DNA of 64,000 bases from JAUWKC01 sp035529895 (GTDB taxonomy: Bacteria > Planctomycetota > Phycisphaerae > Sedimentisphaerales > Anaerobacaceae). The notes beneath the pieces are model-generated. The model was not told the DNA's origin. It did not search any database and was given only the letters and a program-made list of their open reading frames with translations. Below, piece after piece: positions 1 to 8,498 of this stretch. Numbering within the stretch: the first letter of the stretch is position 1; each line of letters opens with the position of its first letter. Position numbers and translations under genes: made by a program. Location: assembly GCA_035529895.1 (NCBI GenBank), contig DATKVV010000077.1:1-64000 (forward strand), written 5' to 3'.

Positions 1-213
1 GCCAACGAGCTCTTCGGAGTGGCCGAGGCCGTAAACGGCGGCGGTATCAATCCAGTTGATTCCATTGTCCAGCGCGGTCAGGATTCCGGCGATTGCGTCG
101 CTGTCATCCTGCGGTCCCCAGCCGTACTGCCAGCCGCCACCTCCCATGGCCCAGGTTCCCAGCCCCACGGTCGTTAGTTTCTCGCCGGTGTAACCCAATT
201 GCCTTGTCAGCAT
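1..213 (-). CDS. Aldo/keto reductase, N-terminal part (runs off the window)
   Basis: The reverse complement from 213 reads MLTRQLGYTGEKLTTVGLG and continues through a WAMGGGGWQYGWGPQDD stretch to a segment with NGINWIDTAAVYG and SEE. This is the usual N-terminus of the NAD(P)H-dependent aldo/keto reductases: first barrel strands, the catalytic Asp in IDTA and the catalytic Tyr of the AxxYG motif. Only about 71 codons are present and the 3' end lies outside the window. The ATG at 213 follows an AGGAGC ribosome-binding site. Substrate cannot be told. The family call is firm. Confidence 0.85.
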   Translation of the reverse strand, partial: MLTRQLGYTGEKLTTVGLGTWAMGGGGWQYGWGPQDDSDAIAGILTALDNGINWIDTAAVYGLGHSEELVG

Positions 214-342
214 AATAATATTGCTCCTGAAGAAACCTGCCGATTCGCCCCCATAGCATATTGCGGCTTGCTGGCTTTATCAATAGTTTTTGTGGTTTCG
301 GCCGGCGATATAAAAGGGCTATGTGTTTATGAGGTCGCTTGT

Positions 343-1041
343 TTAGTGATAGCCGGCTCCGGGATAGAGGATATTCAGCGCCAGCGTGTGTATGGGGCCA
401 AGTGCGAAACCGAGAACCTGCCAGGCGACGACCAGGCCTATGATTCTGAAGCCGGGCTGGCGCAGCAGCGTGTTGTAGCGTTCTGCGGCTCTTTCACTCA
501 GCGCCAGCGAAAGTATGTTGCTGCCGTCGAGGGGCGGGAGGGGAATGAGGTTGAAAACCAGCAGTATAAGATTCAGTGAAAACAGAATGCTTACAACGAC
601 TGCGGCGGCGTTTGCAAATCCCGGCGTGTCGGCCGCGGCGACTTTTGTAAAGGTAATCGATTCCGGGGCGTGGAACAGGCCCCAAAGCATTCCCGCGCGG
701 ATAATCAGGGCCGCGGCCAAAACGAGAGTCAAATTGGCGGCAGGTCCTGCCAGCGCCATCAGAGCGGCCTTTCGCCGGTGCGTCTGCGCCCAGTAGGGGT
801 CATAGGGTGCGCTGGCCCAGCCGATCATCCAGCCGGCAAAAAGATATGAGAGAATTGGAATAACGACCATTCCGAAAGGTTCTCTCTTGATGTGCGGCAC
901 AGGGTCGAGGGTGACCTGGCCGTGCAGGTAGGCTGTCGGGTCGCCGAGCTTCAGGGCGGCAAGACCGTGAGCCGCCTCGTGAAAGACGAAAGATACGAGC
1001 AAAACAACGTACCACACTACTGCCAGCGCGAGGTTGTCCAT
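343..1041 (-). CDS. Site-2-protease-like M50 membrane metalloprotease
   Basis: A polytopic membrane zinc protease of the rhomboid-unrelated M50 family, expected to cut within membranes. The first membrane segment carries HEAAH at residues 21-25 (zinc ligands and catalytic Glu), and a later segment carries NLIPLPPLDG at about 164-173, the third ligand motif (N-x-x-P-x-P-x-L-D-G). The reading frame is open further upstream to 1134, but that would overlap trxB and add a non-membrane extension. I take the ATG at 1041, which puts HEAAH in the first membrane helix. At 232 residues this is the short M50 form without a PDZ domain (YwhC/FwdB-like). It lies just downstream of trxB on the same strand. 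The substrate is unknown. Confidence 0.85.
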   Translation of the reverse strand: MDNLALAVVWYVVLLVSFVFHEAAHGLAALKLGDPTAYLHGQVTLDPVPHIKREPFGMVVIPILSYLFAGWMIGWASAPYDPYWAQTHRRKAALMALAGPAANLTLVLAAALIIRAGMLWGLFHAPESITFTKVAAADTPGFANAAAVVVSILFSLNLILLVFNLIPLPPLDGSNILSLALSERAAERYNTLLRQPGFRIIGLVVAWQVLGFALGPIHTLALNILYPGAGYH

Positions 1042-1088
1042 AGAAATTTCTGGGAGCTCCCAATGCTCTGCAAATGACAAGACAGCGA

Positions 1089-2084
1089 TTACCACCCGCC
1101 GGGCCGGAGCAGGTCGCTTACGGGCTGGTTCCACCAGTTCGGGTCCCGGAAGTACTGCTTCATCATCATTGCAGCGATGACGCCGTCACCGACGGCGGTG
1201 GCAAGCTGCATGGCGGCGCCGATTCTGCAGTCGCCGGCCACGAACACGCCCGGCACTTTTGTGCGAAGGTACGCACAGTCGCATTTTATGAATCCGTTCT
1301 CCGTCAGGTCGACGAAGCCTTTCAGGAAGCCGGTGTTCGGAACCATACCAATAAATATAAAGACGCCGTCGCAGGGGAAATCCTCTTCCCGGCCCGTCTT
1401 TACGTTCTTGAGTTTGACCGATTCGACTTTGGCTTTGCCCTCAATGGCGGTTGCGACAGTGCTGTATTTGACGGCCAGATTCGAGCCGGGCTGATTGACC
1501 TTTTCGAGAAGCTCCTCGGCAAGCACTTTGGTGGCCCTGAATTCGTCTCTGCGGTGTACGAGTGTGACTTTCGCGGCGAATTTTGCCAGGTGCAGCGTTT
1601 CCTCGACCGCTGTATTGCCTCCGCCGACGGCGACAACCTGCCTGCCTTTGAAGAAAGGTGCGTCGCAGGTCCCGCAATAGCTGACGCCTGTGCCGGCGGT
1701 GCGGAACTGCTCTTCGCCGGGGATGCCGAGTTTACGATAGTCACTGCCCGGGGCGAGAATAACGGCCCTGGCGGTATACTGGTCCTGGTTACAATACACG
1801 GTGAGGGTGCCGTCCTGGAGTTTCTCGAGCCTGGTGACTTCGCGGCTGGTCTTTATCTCGGCGCCGAAGTTTTCAACCTGTTTTTGCATTTGCTGAATCA
1901 GGCCGGGGCCGTCTATGCGTTCGATGCCGGGGTAGTTCTCTATTCTGTCTGTGTTATTGATTTGCCCGCCGGGCAGGAATTTCTCGATAATCAGAGTTTT
2001 GAACCGGTCGCGGGAGGCATAGAGTGCGGCGGCCAGCCCGGCCGGGCCGGCGCCGGTTATGATGCAATCATATTTTTCGGCCAT
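1089..2084 (-). CDS. trxB: Thioredoxin-disulfide reductase
   Basis: FAD/NADPH-dependent reductase that returns electrons to thioredoxin in the cytoplasm. It has the N-terminal FAD fold GAGPAG (residues 11-16), the redox pair CGTC at 137-140, a NADPH fold with GGGNTAVEE at about 154-162, and the second FAD motif VFVAGDC near the C-terminus. The length of 331 residues is slightly longer than the usual 310-320 because of a short tail. The active site is CGTCDA rather than the more common CATCDG; both redox cysteines are kept. The M50 protease follows on the same strand. Confidence 0.93.
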   Translation of the reverse strand: MAEKYDCIITGAGPAGLAAALYASRDRFKTLIIEKFLPGGQINNTDRIENYPGIERIDGPGLIQQMQKQVENFGAEIKTSREVTRLEKLQDGTLTVYCNQDQYTARAVILAPGSDYRKLGIPGEEQFRTAGTGVSYCGTCDAPFFKGRQVVAVGGGNTAVEETLHLAKFAAKVTLVHRRDEFRATKVLAEELLEKVNQPGSNLAVKYSTVATAIEGKAKVESVKLKNVKTGREEDFPCDGVFIFIGMVPNTGFLKGFVDLTENGFIKCDCAYLRTKVPGVFVAGDCRIGAAMQLATAVGDGVIAAMMMKQYFRDPNWWNQPVSDLLRPGGW

Positions 2085-2107
2085 GATAAATACCTTTCAA
2101 TTGGTTG

Positions 2108-2986
2108 TCAGTACTGCGGCTGATTCGGTCCCAATATTTTATGTTCCTGCGGAATATAGCGGGCCGCTTCCGGAACTTCCAACAGCACATTTTCCATGGT
2201 GGTGCGTTCGAACAGATATATGCCGTCCTCCTTGAGCAGTATTTTTGAAATTCGTTTTCGGCTGTCAAGATACACGCGTTGGGAAGCCCGGCGGCCGTCC
2301 AGAAAATTCACGAGAAATTCGTACTGCTGCTTGTCTTCGGGCGGCCCGGAATCATCGGTTCTGGAGACTATCGCCTCGACCGTTCTGCCGTCGGCATTAA
2401 TTGTCTCGACTATGATTTTCCTGCGGGCGGAATCGAGCATTTGAGTTAAGACCAGGTCCAGCAGGTACTCTGGTATGGAAGAGAAGCCGGGCTTATAACT
2501 GACCTTTTCTGGGCTTTTGCCTGATTCAATGACGGTCAGCACACCGCTTTTTTCGAGGACCAGTTCCGTACCGCCTTTTTGGCGCGGCGCGGCGTATTCG
2601 CTTTTCCAGGCAAATTCAGTGAAGCTCTCGTCGGATTGAAAAGACATCAGTTGTTCGCGACCGTACCTGCCGCGAATATATAACAGACCTGTCGATTGTA
2701 TATTTAGTCTGGCGTCGGGAGCCGCTTCAATGAATACGTCCATTGTGAATCCGGTCGTCTGGCCCCTCGCGTTCTTAATCAGGAAAAAAGACTTGCGACC
2801 CATGCTGTCGAGGAAGCTGGAGATGCCCTTGCGTTTGATTTCCGCAACAATGTCTCTACCCGCCCTGAGGGGCCCGGTGTATCTTGATGAGCTTATAAAG
2901 TGTGCTATTACCAGACCTGCCGCCAACAGGCCCAGCAGCACTATGTTATAGGTCTGATGCTTTCTTGTTGCGGGAGTTTCGTCCAT
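2108..2986 (-). CDS. Single-pass membrane protein of unknown function
   Basis: Not recognised. The protein starts MDETPATRKH, has one membrane helix at about residues 14-35 (YNIVLLGLLAAGLVIAHF), and then a soluble part of about 255 residues, predicted to be outside the membrane, with many beta-strand-like segments. The frame is open to a TTG at 3025, but the ATG at 2986 is the better start. It ends 23 bases before trxB on the same strand, so the two may be cotranscribed. No catalytic motif is visible. The RTDDSG and LDGRRAS segments do not identify a family for me. Confidence 0.6.
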   Translation of the reverse strand: MDETPATRKHQTYNIVLLGLLAAGLVIAHFISSSRYTGPLRAGRDIVAEIKRKGISSFLDSMGRKSFFLIKNARGQTTGFTMDVFIEAAPDARLNIQSTGLLYIRGRYGREQLMSFQSDESFTEFAWKSEYAAPRQKGGTELVLEKSGVLTVIESGKSPEKVSYKPGFSSIPEYLLDLVLTQMLDSARRKIIVETINADGRTVEAIVSRTDDSGPPEDKQQYEFLVNFLDGRRASQRVYLDSRKRISKILLKEDGIYLFERTTMENVLLEVPEAARYIPQEHKILGPNQPQY

Positions 2987-3176
2987 ATATTGGCAGATGA
3001 TAATTCCTGAGGGCGTTTTTTGCAACGGTGGATTCGGATTACACGCTTGTTAGGGTGCCGGACGGCGGCCGCAGGCGGTGGTCCGTGGTTTTCGGGTAAG
3101 GTGAGAGCCCCGTCGAATTCGGCTAAAACTTATTTTGCTGATAGCCGATTTATTGTTATATATTAGATAAGGAAGC

Positions 3177-4130
3177 GTGTGCCGAATGGCGCCTGGTATT
3201 CTTAAAAGGACCCTGATTAGGGGGGCTGTTTTGCGGTTTCTGGCAAAACGGGAATCCAAACAGAGAGTGCGTATCGCAAAGCATCTGGCCGTGGGGGTTG
3301 ATATGAACGAAGTAGCCGTGCTGGAAGGGGCTCAGCCGAGGAAAATTCTTGAGGTCGCAATAGAAAAGAAGGTGCCTGCCATCATGACCTACCTTTCGAG
3401 AGGAAAGTGGCATGTTGCAAAGGTGCTGCTTACCGAGCTTGGCGCCTGCAACCTGAGCGTCCACGTTCTGCCCACCCAAAAACCACATCCGATAAACATA
3501 CGGATAGACCAGCCGGTCGGCGTGTCGCTCAAGCACGGATACGGCAAGTTTATCTTTGAGACAAAGGTAGTCGGTCTCGAGCCGTCACCCGATGCAGCCA
3601 AAGGCGGAACAATAGTCCTTGCGGCGCCGGACCGGATTGAGATAATCCAGAGAAGAAGCTATTTCCGCGTTGACGCGCCGAAGTCATTGAAGGTGAATGT
3701 TCTGCTCTGGCATCGCAAGCAATATGACAATGGCGCAGCGGGTAACGGTGAATGTCTGGAGGCCGGTGATGACCGGCTGGCGACCGGCCGTTACTGGCAA
3801 GGCAGGCTTATTGATATCTCGGCCGGCGGCACACAGGTAGCAATTGATTCCGGGCAAGACCGGGACTTCAGAATAGGGCAGTTCGTCGGGTTGCGATTTA
3901 CGCCGGCGCCTTATGAAACGCCGCTGATGTTTAATGCCCAGATTAGAAATATTCTACCAACGGCAGACAACAAAAGTTTCTGCCTCGGGCTTCAGATTGT
4001 GGGTCTGGAAGCAAGTCCCGAAGGCAGGGAGGTCCTGCAGCGGCTCTGCAGTGTTGTCGAACGTTATTATAAGATGAACCAGTCCGATGCCCAGCAGCAG
4101 GACATTCAGCAAACCGCAGTCGCTACGTAG
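3177..4130 (+). CDS. PilZ-domain protein (c-di-GMP receptor, YcgR-like layout)
   Basis: A cytoplasmic protein expected to bind cyclic di-GMP. The C-terminal half contains the two PilZ signatures: RRSYFR (about residues 159-164, the RxxxR motif) and DISAGG (the D/NxSxxG motif). The N-terminal 150 residues resemble the flagellar-brake YcgR N-domain in size and position. The start is unsure: a GTG at 3177 or an ATG at 3186. The sequence AAGGAAG at 3169-3175 suits the ATG. A weak promoter (TTGCTG at 3135, TATATT at 3159) lies just upstream. The gene converges on pssA. No flagellar or pilus gene is visible in the window, so the output pathway is unknown. Confidence 0.85.
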   Translation: MCRMAPGILKRTLIRGAVLRFLAKRESKQRVRIAKHLAVGVDMNEVAVLEGAQPRKILEVAIEKKVPAIMTYLSRGKWHVAKVLLTELGACNLSVHVLPTQKPHPINIRIDQPVGVSLKHGYGKFIFETKVVGLEPSPDAAKGGTIVLAAPDRIEIIQRRSYFRVDAPKSLKVNVLLWHRKQYDNGAAGNGECLEAGDDRLATGRYWQGRLIDISAGGTQVAIDSGQDRDFRIGQFVGLRFTPAPYETPLMFNAQIRNILPTADNKSFCLGLQIVGLEASPEGREVLQRLCSVVERYYKMNQSDAQQQDIQQTAVAT

Positions 4131-4171
4131 AGGTTTGCCTGAGGGCCTGTTTTTCAGCCGGTCAGCGTTCG

Positions 4172-5131
4172 CTATTCCACGACGTTTGGCGCTTTAATTT
4201 CACGCCTTATTGCCAGACGGGAGCCGAGCAGCTTATAATAAAACCATCTGGCGAATCCGCTTGCGGCAAAACCACAGAAAATCAGTACGAGGGCCGCTTG
4301 TCTGCTCCAGATAATAAGCCCGAGGAACAACAGCGCCCGGATAAAATGGGCAAAAGGCTTCTTGCCCCTTATGTACTGATTCAGGATATGCGGATACCTG
4401 ATTCTGCTGACCATCAGCACCGCGATGCCCAGAACCACGAAGGGCAGGATATACATGATGGCGTTTTCACAGATTTCATACGCCTGCGTGTTTTTGGTAT
4501 ATAGCTCTGGCAGCGTTTCCTGATGGAAGATTACCAGACTGACTATGACCCCTGCGGCAGCGGGGCTGGGCAGGCCCATGAAGCTCATGTGGGCGGACTC
4601 GTCCTGCTCATTTTCGACATTGAACCTGGCCAATCGAATAGCGGTGCAGCTTATATATGCGGCGGCTACCAGCCAGATGAATCGGTGCAGCAGACTCGCC
4701 AGGCCCGGGTTTAGCCCCGTAGAACCGGCCAATTTGTATTCGAGGACTTTGAGCATTAGGAACGCCGGGGCCACGCCGAAGCTGACGATGTCGCAAAGAC
4801 TGTCGAGCTGGCCTCCGAAGCTGGAAGTGCTCTGGCTCATTCGCGCGACGCGGCCGTCGAGCATGTCGGCAATCATAGCCAGCAGGACCATATAGCCGGC
4901 CATGGCCAGACAGGACCGGCCCCCAAAGACAACAAACGGCGTGCCGGGTTCGCCTGTGAACTGCCCCAAGCGAGGGGCCGTGCCTTTACCGGCAAGCACA
5001 ATTGCCGCAAAGCCGCATACGCCGTTGAGAATAGTTATCAGCGACGGGAGTATGGTGATGTATTTTAACCTTTGTCTGCGCACCCGGCGCAACAGGCTGT
5101 CCCTGGCCGCTTCTGTTCTGAACCTGGGCAT
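4172..5131 (-). CDS. pssA: CDP-diacylglycerol-serine O-phosphatidyltransferase
   Basis: Membrane enzyme that makes phosphatidylserine from CDP-diacylglycerol and serine. It has the CDP-alcohol phosphotransferase signature in the exact form D-G-x2-A-R-x8-G-x3-D-x3-D (residues 92-114) after two membrane segments, and several further hydrophobic helices. At 319 residues it is a little longer than the Bacillus-type enzyme (about 180-250), with an extended C-terminal part. It overlaps psd by one base (TAATG), so the two genes are translationally coupled and work in sequence: psd then decarboxylates the product to phosphatidylethanolamine. Confidence 0.93.
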   Translation of the reverse strand: MPRFRTEAARDSLLRRVRRQRLKYITILPSLITILNGVCGFAAIVLAGKGTAPRLGQFTGEPGTPFVVFGGRSCLAMAGYMVLLAMIADMLDGRVARMSQSTSSFGGQLDSLCDIVSFGVAPAFLMLKVLEYKLAGSTGLNPGLASLLHRFIWLVAAAYISCTAIRLARFNVENEQDESAHMSFMGLPSPAAAGVIVSLVIFHQETLPELYTKNTQAYEICENAIMYILPFVVLGIAVLMVSRIRYPHILNQYIRGKKPFAHFIRALLFLGLIIWSRQAALVLIFCGFAASGFARWFYYKLLGSRLAIRREIKAPNVVE

Positions 5132-5814
5132 TATTCATACCTTACAAGAGGTGACAGGCCTGCTTTGACCTTCTCACCTATTCGGACCAGACACTTTGCG
5201 TTTTCACGTACGGGCAGATACAGTTCGGTCCTTGAGCCGAATTTTATCATTCCGAACCTTTCACCGCCAGCTAATTTTTGGCCTTCGCTGGCCGCACAGA
5301 CAATTCGCCGGGCGATGGCGCCGCTTATCTGCCGGACAATCAGCCTGTCTTCGGGGCTGCCGGTCCTTACGAGGGCCAGGGCGTGGGATTCGTTAACGCG
5401 TCCGGCCTGCGGCTTCATTGCGTTTTTGTATTTGCCCGGTCTGTGGGTCATTTTCTCGACCCTGACATCGCAGGGGGCGCGGTTGATGTGCACGTCGAAG
5501 ATGCTCAGAAATATTCCGATTCGCAGGGCGGAACCCCCTATAAAGTCCTTTTCATCAACAATCTCGATGTCGGTTACCCTGCCGTCGGCAGGGGCCAGCA
5601 GAAGGCTCTTATCCATGGGTATGGTTCGGTCCGGGTCGCGAAAAAAAGAAAGAGTCCATATTAGAACGATGGCAAAGACTATTTCTATCAGAACAATTCC
5701 CCAGCCCGGCAGGGACTTTGGCCAGACAAGAGGAGCAATCGCCATTATTGCAAGCTCTATTGCCGGAAATGCGGCCACCTCGGGCAACCCGTACTTGGTC
5801 AGCGGAATTCTCAT
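5131..5814 (-). CDS. psd: Phosphatidylserine decarboxylase proenzyme
   Basis: Pyruvoyl-dependent enzyme that converts phosphatidylserine to phosphatidylethanolamine. The self-cleavage site is the FGSRTE motif (Gly193-Ser194), which would give a large beta chain and a short alpha chain starting with the pyruvoyl group. DVHINR at 107-112 is the conserved family motif. One or two membrane helices occur at about residues 18-55. At 227 residues it is the short, soluble-type or archaetidylserine-like PSD-A form. It lies immediately upstream of pssA with a one-base overlap. There is no clear Shine-Dalgarno site, but a perfect 9-1-9 hairpin at 5829-5847 sits 15 bases before the start codon and could influence translation. 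Confidence 0.93.
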   Translation of the reverse strand: MRIPLTKYGLPEVAAFPAIELAIMAIAPLVWPKSLPGWGIVLIEIVFAIVLIWTLSFFRDPDRTIPMDKSLLLAPADGRVTDIEIVDEKDFIGGSALRIGIFLSIFDVHINRAPCDVRVEKMTHRPGKYKNAMKPQAGRVNESHALALVRTGSPEDRLIVRQISGAIARRIVCAASEGQKLAGGERFGMIKFGSRTELYLPVRENAKCLVRIGEKVKAGLSPLVRYE

Positions 5815-5828
5815 GAAAAGCTATAGTA

Positions 5829-5847
5829 ATCTCGGCCCGGCCGAGAT
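5829..5847 (-). promoter_or_regulatory. Perfect hairpin just upstream of psd
   Basis: ATCTCGGCC, one base, then GGCCGAGAT form a perfect 9-bp inverted repeat ending 15 bases before the psd start codon. It could be an operator or a 5' mRNA stem. There is no proof of function. Confidence 0.4.
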
Positions 5848-5852
5848 TCAAC

Positions 5853-5884
5853 AAAAAAGGCTGCCCTTCGAGGTTCAGCCTTTT
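5853..5884 (-). terminator. Rho-independent terminator-like hairpin
   Basis: Read on the minus strand, AAAAGGCTG pairs with CAGCCTTTTTT around a 12-base loop and is followed by a T run. It lies between the anti-sigma gene and psd, so it would insulate psd from read-through. Confidence 0.55.
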
Positions 5885-6011
5885 GGAGGAGGAATTACTA
5901 TGTGCTTTTGTTTTGTCTTTTCTTTGTGTTTGTACTTTATTAGACAGACGCCGGACGCGAAAGTTCCGGGGTCTTGGAAGAATTTTCGGAGGTTTTTGAG
6001 TTGCCCGGGTT

Positions 6012-6046
6012 GAAAAAAAGAAAGGCCGACCCAGGGGGGGTCGACC
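6012..6046 (-). terminator. Rho-independent terminator-like hairpin
   Basis: Read on the minus strand, GGTCGACCC pairs with GGGTCGGCC (one G-T pair) and is followed by TTTCTTTTTTT. It is the second of three such structures in this gap. Confidence 0.55.
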
Positions 6047-6204
6047 AATTGGAGGAGGATGACACAGGATTATTGCTGCCTGCGGAACTTTCCGGCCGCG
6101 AGAGCCGAGGTTCTTGTTCCTATAATATATAGACGCGAAGAGGACCAAAAGGTTACAGGATTTTTCAAAAAATCTTTGAAATTTCCGCGCAAGAAGCCGT
6201 TTGG

Positions 6205-6254
6205 GAATAAAAAAGGCCTATCCGAACGGTCTCGCGTGTCCGGGTAGGCCTTAT
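6205..6254 (-). terminator. Rho-independent terminator of the anti-sigma gene
   Basis: On the minus strand, AAGGCCTACCC pairs with the matching GGATAGGCCTT arm (one mismatch) and is followed by TTTTTTATT. It starts about 8 bases after the stop codon of the 6263-7684 gene, the expected place for its terminator. Confidence 0.75.
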
Positions 6255-6262
6255 ATGTCGGT

Positions 6263-7684
6263 CTACTCTTGTGTGTCGGGCACGGCAACAAGCTCGGCAT
6301 GCGGGGCGAATTTAATCTCGCCCGAGTCATTAAACCACTGTTCCCACAATGCTATTGCCTTCTCATTCTGCTCCGCCGTTGCCTCGGGGTCGTAACCGAA
6401 ATTCTGACCTGTTATGACTTTCAGGCGGTTGATCATCATTGCAAGGCTTTGTCTCTTTCCGGGGGTTTCGTGACATCCTTCGAGGAGTCCGTCGCCGCAA
6501 CGAAGTGGGTCGTCCGCGAAGTCAAACAATCGCGCTCCTTCGATGTGTCTCAATGCGTCGATCATTACCGGCAGAGCTACCTCAAAATCTTGTCGCGCCA
6601 TTTCTTCCATGCCTTTAGCTGCGTACGCAAAACCCCGGGCCAGATGGCAGTAATGTGGCACTATCTCAAACTTACCGAACATATCAATAACTTTTGAGAA
6701 CCCGTAGATTGCCGCGTTATGTTCGCCCAATTCATAATGGGCGCGGCCCATCCAGAACCACGCCCAGTTGCGCAAAGGTTGAATCTCAACCACCCTTCTA
6801 AACAGTTCAACTGCTTTCTCGTATTCACCCTTAGCTGATGCGCCTCGTGCCTCATTGAATCTTTTCTGAGCCACTTCCCCGCTTCTCATCCACTCAGGTT
6901 CCGGTTTCTCCGGGGCACCGGGCCGCTTGTCCACAAACGTCACTCCACCTGGAATAGTGGGGATGTCAAAGGTTCCCTCCGGCGGTTCCTCATAGCTGAT
7001 TTCATAAGCTCCCATAGCAATGGGAAGCTTGGTTTCGGGATCGATATAGCAATCCTGATTCGACTTGAGCCATCGCACCCGATGTGCCTTGCTGCCCCAG
7101 TAATCGGCATTTTTCTCGATTGTCACACTGCCTCTGCCGGCCAAATCTTCCAAAAATTCGCCAAGGTTCCATATCCAAGTATATCGTTGTCCGTCCGGGC
7201 CGTATAGGAGCACGGTGTTCTTGTCCTTGTAGTATATGAAGATGTTCTCGAGATTATCCACCACTAAGAAATTCGGCGGCGTATCTTGACGGTACCGAGC
7301 TTGGACTCCATCCGGCCCGATTTCAATCCACCTTTCATCTTCGACCTGTCCAGCTTCGCCACGGCGCACGATATGCATGTAACGAACGTTCTTTAAGGCT
7401 TCTATGGTTTGTTCCAGAGCGTAAGCGGGTGCGGTTAATTTACCCAAAAATGTCACTGATAGCACCGCCGCGACAATTACCACCGCGGCGGCGGCAAATT
7501 TGCTAAACCTGTTCATGACTAATCTCCTTACAATGATTGTGGTTCTTGCTTTTTCGACCTTGTGAGCCTTGGGGGTGGGTATTGCCTCAATGCGGTCCAT
7601 TACATTCTCAACAAGGGACTCATCAGAGCCTATTGCCCGGCGCAGGTCCTCTAACTGTTTTTCAAGGTTATTCTCGGCGGTCAT
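6263..7684 (-). CDS. TPR-containing anti-sigma-factor-like membrane protein
   Basis: Encoded directly after an ECF sigma factor with a 4-base ATGA overlap, the usual arrangement for a sigma/anti-sigma pair. The N-terminal 55 residues are cytoplasmic in style. One membrane helix follows at about 60-85 (FAAAAVVIVAAVLSVTFLG). The rest would be outside: a region of about 200 residues resembling outer-membrane-lipoprotein-sorting/MucB-like beta structure (YMHIVRR to KLPIAMG), then a TPR-like stretch (EYEKAVELFRRVVEIQP, YELGEHNAAIYGFSKVID). No zinc-binding anti-sigma motif (HxxxCxxC) is seen. Planctomycetes often carry such fused anti-sigma proteins. The signal sensed is unknown. Confidence 0.75.
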   Translation of the reverse strand: MTAENNLEKQLEDLRRAIGSDESLVENVMDRIEAIPTPKAHKVEKARTTIIVRRLVMNRFSKFAAAAVVIVAAVLSVTFLGKLTAPAYALEQTIEALKNVRYMHIVRRGEAGQVEDERWIEIGPDGVQARYRQDTPPNFLVVDNLENIFIYYKDKNTVLLYGPDGQRYTWIWNLGEFLEDLAGRGSVTIEKNADYWGSKAHRVRWLKSNQDCYIDPETKLPIAMGAYEISYEEPPEGTFDIPTIPGGVTFVDKRPGAPEKPEPEWMRSGEVAQKRFNEARGASAKGEYEKAVELFRRVVEIQPLRNWAWFWMGRAHYELGEHNAAIYGFSKVIDMFGKFEIVPHYCHLARGFAYAAKGMEEMARQDFEVALPVMIDALRHIEGARLFDFADDPLRCGDGLLEGCHETPGKRQSLAMMINRLKVITGQNFGYDPEATAEQNEKAIALWEQWFNDSGEIKFAPHAELVAVPDTQE

Positions 7685-8271
7685 TTTTCCGACTCCTTCA
7701 ATATGGTTCGCAGGCGTTTGTGCGCCCGCGAGAGCTGTTTGGTTACGGTGCCCACGCCTCGGCCGAGTATGGTGGCGACATCTCTGACACTGTGGCCGGA
7801 GAAGTAACGAAGCATTACAACCTGCTTTTCTCCTTCCGGCAGCTTTATGACTGCGGCCAAGACCCTCTGTTTTTCTTCATCAAGGCGGCCATCAGTGCTC
7901 TCAATCGGAAAACCGTCTTGTTGCTCAAGGGCAGCTTCCTTGGGTTTTTGGCCGGCCATATTCAGTGCGCATCGGTAAGTGATTTTCATCAGCCAGGGGC
8001 CGAAAGCTTCGGGCCTGCGCAGGCCGGCCAGATTCTCGTATGCCTTAATAAAAGCGTCCTGAGCGGTGTCCTGCACCGATTCGTGGTCGCCGAGCACGTC
8101 CATCGCCACGGCCCGAACCGGCCGTTCGTAACGCTTTACGAGCGCCGCGAAGGCCTGCTTTTGGCCCTCTAAGACGGCATTCACCAATTCTGCGTCTGAT
8201 TGCACCTTACCGACTCTCCATACAGAAGCGCTTCTACTATTAAGAGCGAAAAAAGGACCAGAATGCGACAT
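7681..8271 (-). CDS. ECF-type RNA polymerase sigma factor
   Basis: An extracytoplasmic-function sigma factor. Region 2 covers about residues 20-95 with the -10-binding segment around DAFIKAYENL and FGPWLMKITYR. Region 4 (GEKQVVMLRYFSGHSVRDVATILG) is a helix-turn-helix for the -35 element. The frame extends to a TTG at 8310; I take the ATG at 8271 (MSHSGPFF), though a later start is possible. It overlaps the anti-sigma-like gene by ATGA. The pair would report envelope conditions sensed by the partner protein. Its targets cannot be read from the window. Confidence 0.88.
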   Translation of the reverse strand: MSHSGPFFALNSRSASVWRVGKVQSDAELVNAVLEGQKQAFAALVKRYERPVRAVAMDVLGDHESVQDTAQDAFIKAYENLAGLRRPEAFGPWLMKITYRCALNMAGQKPKEAALEQQDGFPIESTDGRLDEEKQRVLAAVIKLPEGEKQVVMLRYFSGHSVRDVATILGRGVGTVTKQLSRAHKRLRTILKESEK

Positions 8272-8498
8272 GAAAATCTTTTTCAATGCATAATTGGGCT
8301 GCTGACGCAAACAAGGCGGTTCATTGGTGAGGTGTTCGTCGCAAAGGTTTTACACAAGTTTTACTTTGTTAACAAGAAAAACTCTGAGAGAATAGGCTCG
8401 GGCAACAGCTTCGGAGATGGGCTTGTTGATTGACGTGATGAGCCATATCGGGGGCAAGTCAATTGCAGGTCCGTCTGTACGTGGAGTGCGGACCCGCC

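Larger units (their letters stand above)
5815..6262. other. Gap between psd and the anti-sigma gene: stacked hairpins, two Shine-Dalgarno-led small frames
   Basis: This stretch holds three terminator-like hairpins for the minus strand (5853-5884, 6012-6046, 6205-6254) and the psd hairpin. On the plus strand, GGAGGAGG is found twice, each time directly after a hairpin. The first leads an ATG at 5900 (37 codons, hydrophobic start MCFCFVFSLCLYF) and the second an ATG at 6059 (62 codons). Neither small frame has recognisable homology, so I do not call them genes. Confidence 0.4.

Noticed and set aside
1074..2123. A 349-codon open frame on the plus strand opposite trxB
   Set aside because: It mirrors the trxB codons exactly and shows no protein-like motif.
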